In this document: in pieces, positions 62,296 to 64,000 of the stretch | How the letters are laid out: the number at the start of each line of letters is the position of its first letter | How positions within the stretch are numbered: position 1 is the first letter of the stretch | Source: UBA7672 sp047601145 | GTDB lineage: Bacteria > Pseudomonadota > Alphaproteobacteria > Caulobacterales > Hyphomonadaceae | DNA length: 64,000 bases | Assembly (NCBI GenBank): GCA_047601145.1 | Contig: JASGJW010000002.1 | Location: 62,001-126,000, forward strand | Direction of reading: 5' to 3' | Made by a program: the position numbers and the translations under genes | The notes under the pieces: generated by a model | Told to the model about the DNA's origin: nothing | Database searches by the model: none | Seen by the model: only the letters and a program-made list of their open reading frames with translations

Positions 62296-62529
62296 ATGTC
62301 GCGCAAGACACTGATCATCCTCGCGCTTGTGCTCGTGCCCGTCGCGTTAATGGTTCTGATCGGCTGGCTCGGTGGCCAGTTTCCGAATGCACATTTTGTA
62401 ATCGCCTACGCGATCGGCGCGACGCTCACCGTGCTGCTCGCTGTCGGCCTGTTTGCGTTGACGTTTTACAGCGCGCGCTCCGGCCACGACGAACAGATCG
62501 GGAATGAACAGGACTCCGATGAGCCCTAA
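62296..62529 (+). CDS. Small two-TM membrane protein, unknown
   Basis: 77 residues with two helices (LIILALVLVPVALMVLIGWL and VIAYAIGATLTVLLAVGLFAL) and a charged C-terminus ending EQDSDEP. AGGAAAGGA precedes the ATG. It lies between the terminator of the YdbH operon and chpT. I do not recognise the family. Confidence 0.72.
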   Translation: MSRKTLIILALVLVPVALMVLIGWLGGQFPNAHFVIAYAIGATLTVLLAVGLFALTFYSARSGHDEQIGNEQDSDEP

Positions 62530-62597
62530 TTCCCGCTTGGGCTGGTGAGTCGAAATCAGCTAGCTTCCGATTCGTTTTCCAGGGCGGGAGCTGAGCA

Positions 62598-63239
62598 ATG
62601 GAATCCTCTCAACTGGCGGCTTACGTCGCCTCGCGCATCTGTCATGACGTGGCCTCGCCGCTGACCTCGCTGCTGCAGAGCTGTGAACTCCTGTTCGACG
62701 ACAGCATGGGCGCCGCCATGAAGGCGGAAGGCGAGAAGTCCCTGCGCGCGGGCCTCGCCACGCTCGAAGCCAAGCTGCGCTACATGCGCTATGCGCTTGG
62801 TTCCCAGGCCCTCAACGACAATCTCTGCAGCGTCGGGGAAGCCAAGGACCTGTTCGTCAAGCTGTTCGCCACCAACTCGCGCACGCAGCTCGACTGGCAG
62901 CTCGAAACCCACCGCATCACCAACCGCCAGATGCGCCTGCTCATGAACATGACGCTGATCATGATCGATCCCGCAGCCCGCGGCACCTGCCGCGTTTCGG
63001 CCAAGGAAAACGGCGACAAGCTGGTGTTCGACGTCGAGGCCCTTGGCCAGTTTTCGAACTTCAAGTCCGAAGTGCTTGATGCGCTGGCCGGGAAGGAGCC
63101 CGGCGGCGGCTGGGGCGGCGGCGCCGTCCAGCCCTACTTCACAAAGGTTCTCGCCACCGAAAACGGCTTCTCACTAGAGCCCCGCATCGTGCCGCAGGCC
63201 GCCGGCCTCACCGCGATCGGAAAGCTCCCGCCGTCCTAG
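62598..63239 (+). CDS. chpT: Histidine phosphotransferase ChpT
   Basis: A 213-residue dimeric DHp/CA-like protein. ChpT passes phosphate from the hybrid kinase CckA to CtrA and CpdR, a hub of the alphaproteobacterial cell-cycle relay. The phospho-His region AAYVASRICHDVASPLTSLL puts His16 at the expected place after the LAAY opening. The C-terminal CA-like part has MTLIMIDPAARGTCRV and WGGGAVQPYFTKVLA but no ATP motif, as expected. Its TAG stop overlaps the stop of the convergent UPF0060 gene in CTAG. Confidence 0.93.
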   Translation: MESSQLAAYVASRICHDVASPLTSLLQSCELLFDDSMGAAMKAEGEKSLRAGLATLEAKLRYMRYALGSQALNDNLCSVGEAKDLFVKLFATNSRTQLDWQLETHRITNRQMRLLMNMTLIMIDPAARGTCRVSAKENGDKLVFDVEALGQFSNFKSEVLDALAGKEPGGGWGGGAVQPYFTKVLATENGFSLEPRIVPQAAGLTAIGKLPPS

Positions 63240-63568
63240 GCAGTCCGCGGCCCGAACAGGATCACCGCAGCGCCCGCAAGGCAAAGCGCCGCCCCGGCCA
63301 TGTCCCACCTGTCCGGCGGGGTCTTTTCGATCGCCCACATCCAGCCCAGCGAGGCGGCTATATATACCCCGCCATAGGCCGCGAACGCCCGCCCGGCCGC
63401 GCTGGCCGGCACAAGCGTCAGGAGCCAGGCGAACAGGATCAGCGAGGCAATCCCAGGCGCGATCCAGAGCGCTGATTTCCCCGACCGCAGCCACGCCCAG
63501 AAGGCAAAACACCCCGCGATTTCAGCGATGGCGGCAGCTGCATAGATCGCGATGACAACAGGGTTCAT
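63236..63568 (-). CDS. UPF0060 (YnfA-like) membrane protein
   Basis: 110 residues with four helices. AAAAIAEIAGCFAFWAWLR, the AFAAYGGVYIAASLGWMW stretch and PPDRWDMAGAALCLAGAAVI match the UPF0060/YnfA family, which resembles small multidrug-resistance transporters. Its physiological role is not settled. It is divergent from the CheA-like gene. Confidence 0.92.
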   Translation of the reverse strand: MNPVVIAIYAAAAIAEIAGCFAFWAWLRSGKSALWIAPGIASLILFAWLLTLVPASAAGRAFAAYGGVYIAASLGWMWAIEKTPPDRWDMAGAALCLAGAAVILFGPRTA

Positions 63569-63658
63569 CCGCTCTCTATCGCAGCGATTTCTTAACCCGC
63601 TAAGCTTTTACTTGCCACAAGCACGTAATTTTCCACGTGTTTGCTGGAAACCTGCGCC

Positions 63659-64000
63659 ATGGACGATCTCCTCAGCGAATTCCTCACCGAGACCTCGGAA
63701 AGCCTCGACGTCGTCGATGTCGAACTGGTGCGCTTTGAAAGCGATCCGGGCGACAAGGCGACGCTCAACAACATCTTCCGCCTCGTGCACACGATCAAAG
63801 GCACGTGCGGCTTCATTGGCTTGCCTCGGCTTGAGTCTATAGCCCACGCTGGCGAGACCCTGCTCGGAAAATTCCGCGACGGCGCGCTCGATGTGACGCC
63901 TGAGGCCGTCACGCTCGTCCTCGCCTCGATCGACCGCATCAAGTCGCTGCTCTCCCATCTTGCCGAAACACAGGCCGAACCTGCAGGCGATGATCGCGAC
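63659..64000 (+). CDS. CheA-like chemotaxis histidine kinase (N-terminal HPt domain; gene continues)
   Basis: The first 114 codons of a CheA family kinase; the rest lies beyond the window. The HPt domain is complete: MDDLLSEFLTETSESLDVVD, FRLVHTIKGTCGFIGL with phospho-His44, and LESIAHAGETLLGKFRDG. CheA receives chemoreceptor signals and phosphorylates CheY and CheB. The chpT-YnfA-cheA neighbourhood suggests a signalling locus. Whether it is flagellar or an alternative pathway cannot be told. Confidence 0.9.
   Translation, partial: MDDLLSEFLTETSESLDVVDVELVRFESDPGDKATLNNIFRLVHTIKGTCGFIGLPRLESIAHAGETLLGKFRDGALDVTPEAVTLVLASIDRIKSLLSHLAETQAEPAGDDRD

Noticed and set aside
1..64000. CRISPR arrays, insertion sequences, integrases and phage genes
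   Set aside because: Scanned for regularly spaced repeats, transposase and integrase motifs on both strands and saw none.

Overview
The window is about 64 kb of high-GC DNA packed with genes on both strands. It has no insertion sequences, phage genes or CRISPR arrays. The gene set points to an alphaproteobacterium, most likely Caulobacterales (Hyphomonadaceae or Caulobacteraceae-like). The main evidence is a ChpT histidine phosphotransferase next to a CheA-type kinase, a conserved rpmH-rnpA-yidC-engB run with argB and dapD downstream, and many secreted lipoproteins and carboxyl-ester or peptide hydrolases. The genus cannot be named from sequence alone. No gap between genes exceeds 300 bases.

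Region 1 (1-9 kb): a truncated APC permease, an ABC-F ATPase, a three-gene pterin cluster (FolM-like reductase, FolB, PTPS/QueD-like), an EF-hand lipoprotein, a thermonuclease-like protein, purA and an unknown lipoprotein. Region 2 (9-17 kb): a frameshifted esterase, a cytochrome c/PQQ polyvinyl-alcohol-dehydrogenase-like enzyme, an epimerase-like protein without its catalytic dyad, a carboxylesterase, two tandem paralogous lipoproteins and a TrmH-family methyltransferase. Region 3 (17-28 kb): the housekeeping run rpmH-rnpA-yidC-engB ... argB-(DUF1036)-dapD-(DUF3052-like)-trmH-like, all on the minus strand. A CocE/NonD hydrolase and a YadGH-like ABC exporter with an embedded methyltransferase lie between engB and argB.

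Region 4 (28-38 kb): a sensor histidine kinase, an unknown four-TM protein, a DUF4142 lipoprotein, gamma-glutamyltransferase, a P1-family peptidase and a translationally coupled pair of amidohydrolases, one without its HxH metal motif. Region 5 (37.6-52.5 kb): a TetR-led cluster with a secreted protein of unknown family, a redoxin/cytochrome c/copper-monooxygenase-like/EF-hand fusion and a PQQ dehydrogenase. It is followed by a divergent TetR-RND efflux locus with two near-identical palindromic operators in its promoter, tRNA-Arg(ACG), a 2-oxoglutarate oxygenase, a DUF1579-like protein divergent from a WYL regulator with a palindrome between them, and a second member of the unknown secreted family.

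Region 6 (52.5-64 kb): an EF-G-like GTPase with a structured leader, an M28-like protein with altered metal ligands, a DUF6265-like lipoprotein, an M23 endopeptidase, the ydbH-ynbE-ydbL envelope operon closed by a strong terminator, a small membrane protein, chpT, a UPF0060/YnfA protein and the start of a CheA-like kinase.

The least described unit is the TetR/secreted-protein/redoxin-cytochrome-copper fusion/PQQ-dehydrogenase cluster at 37.6-43.3 kb. Its genes could form a periplasmic oxidation system, but the substrate is unknown and this is inference.
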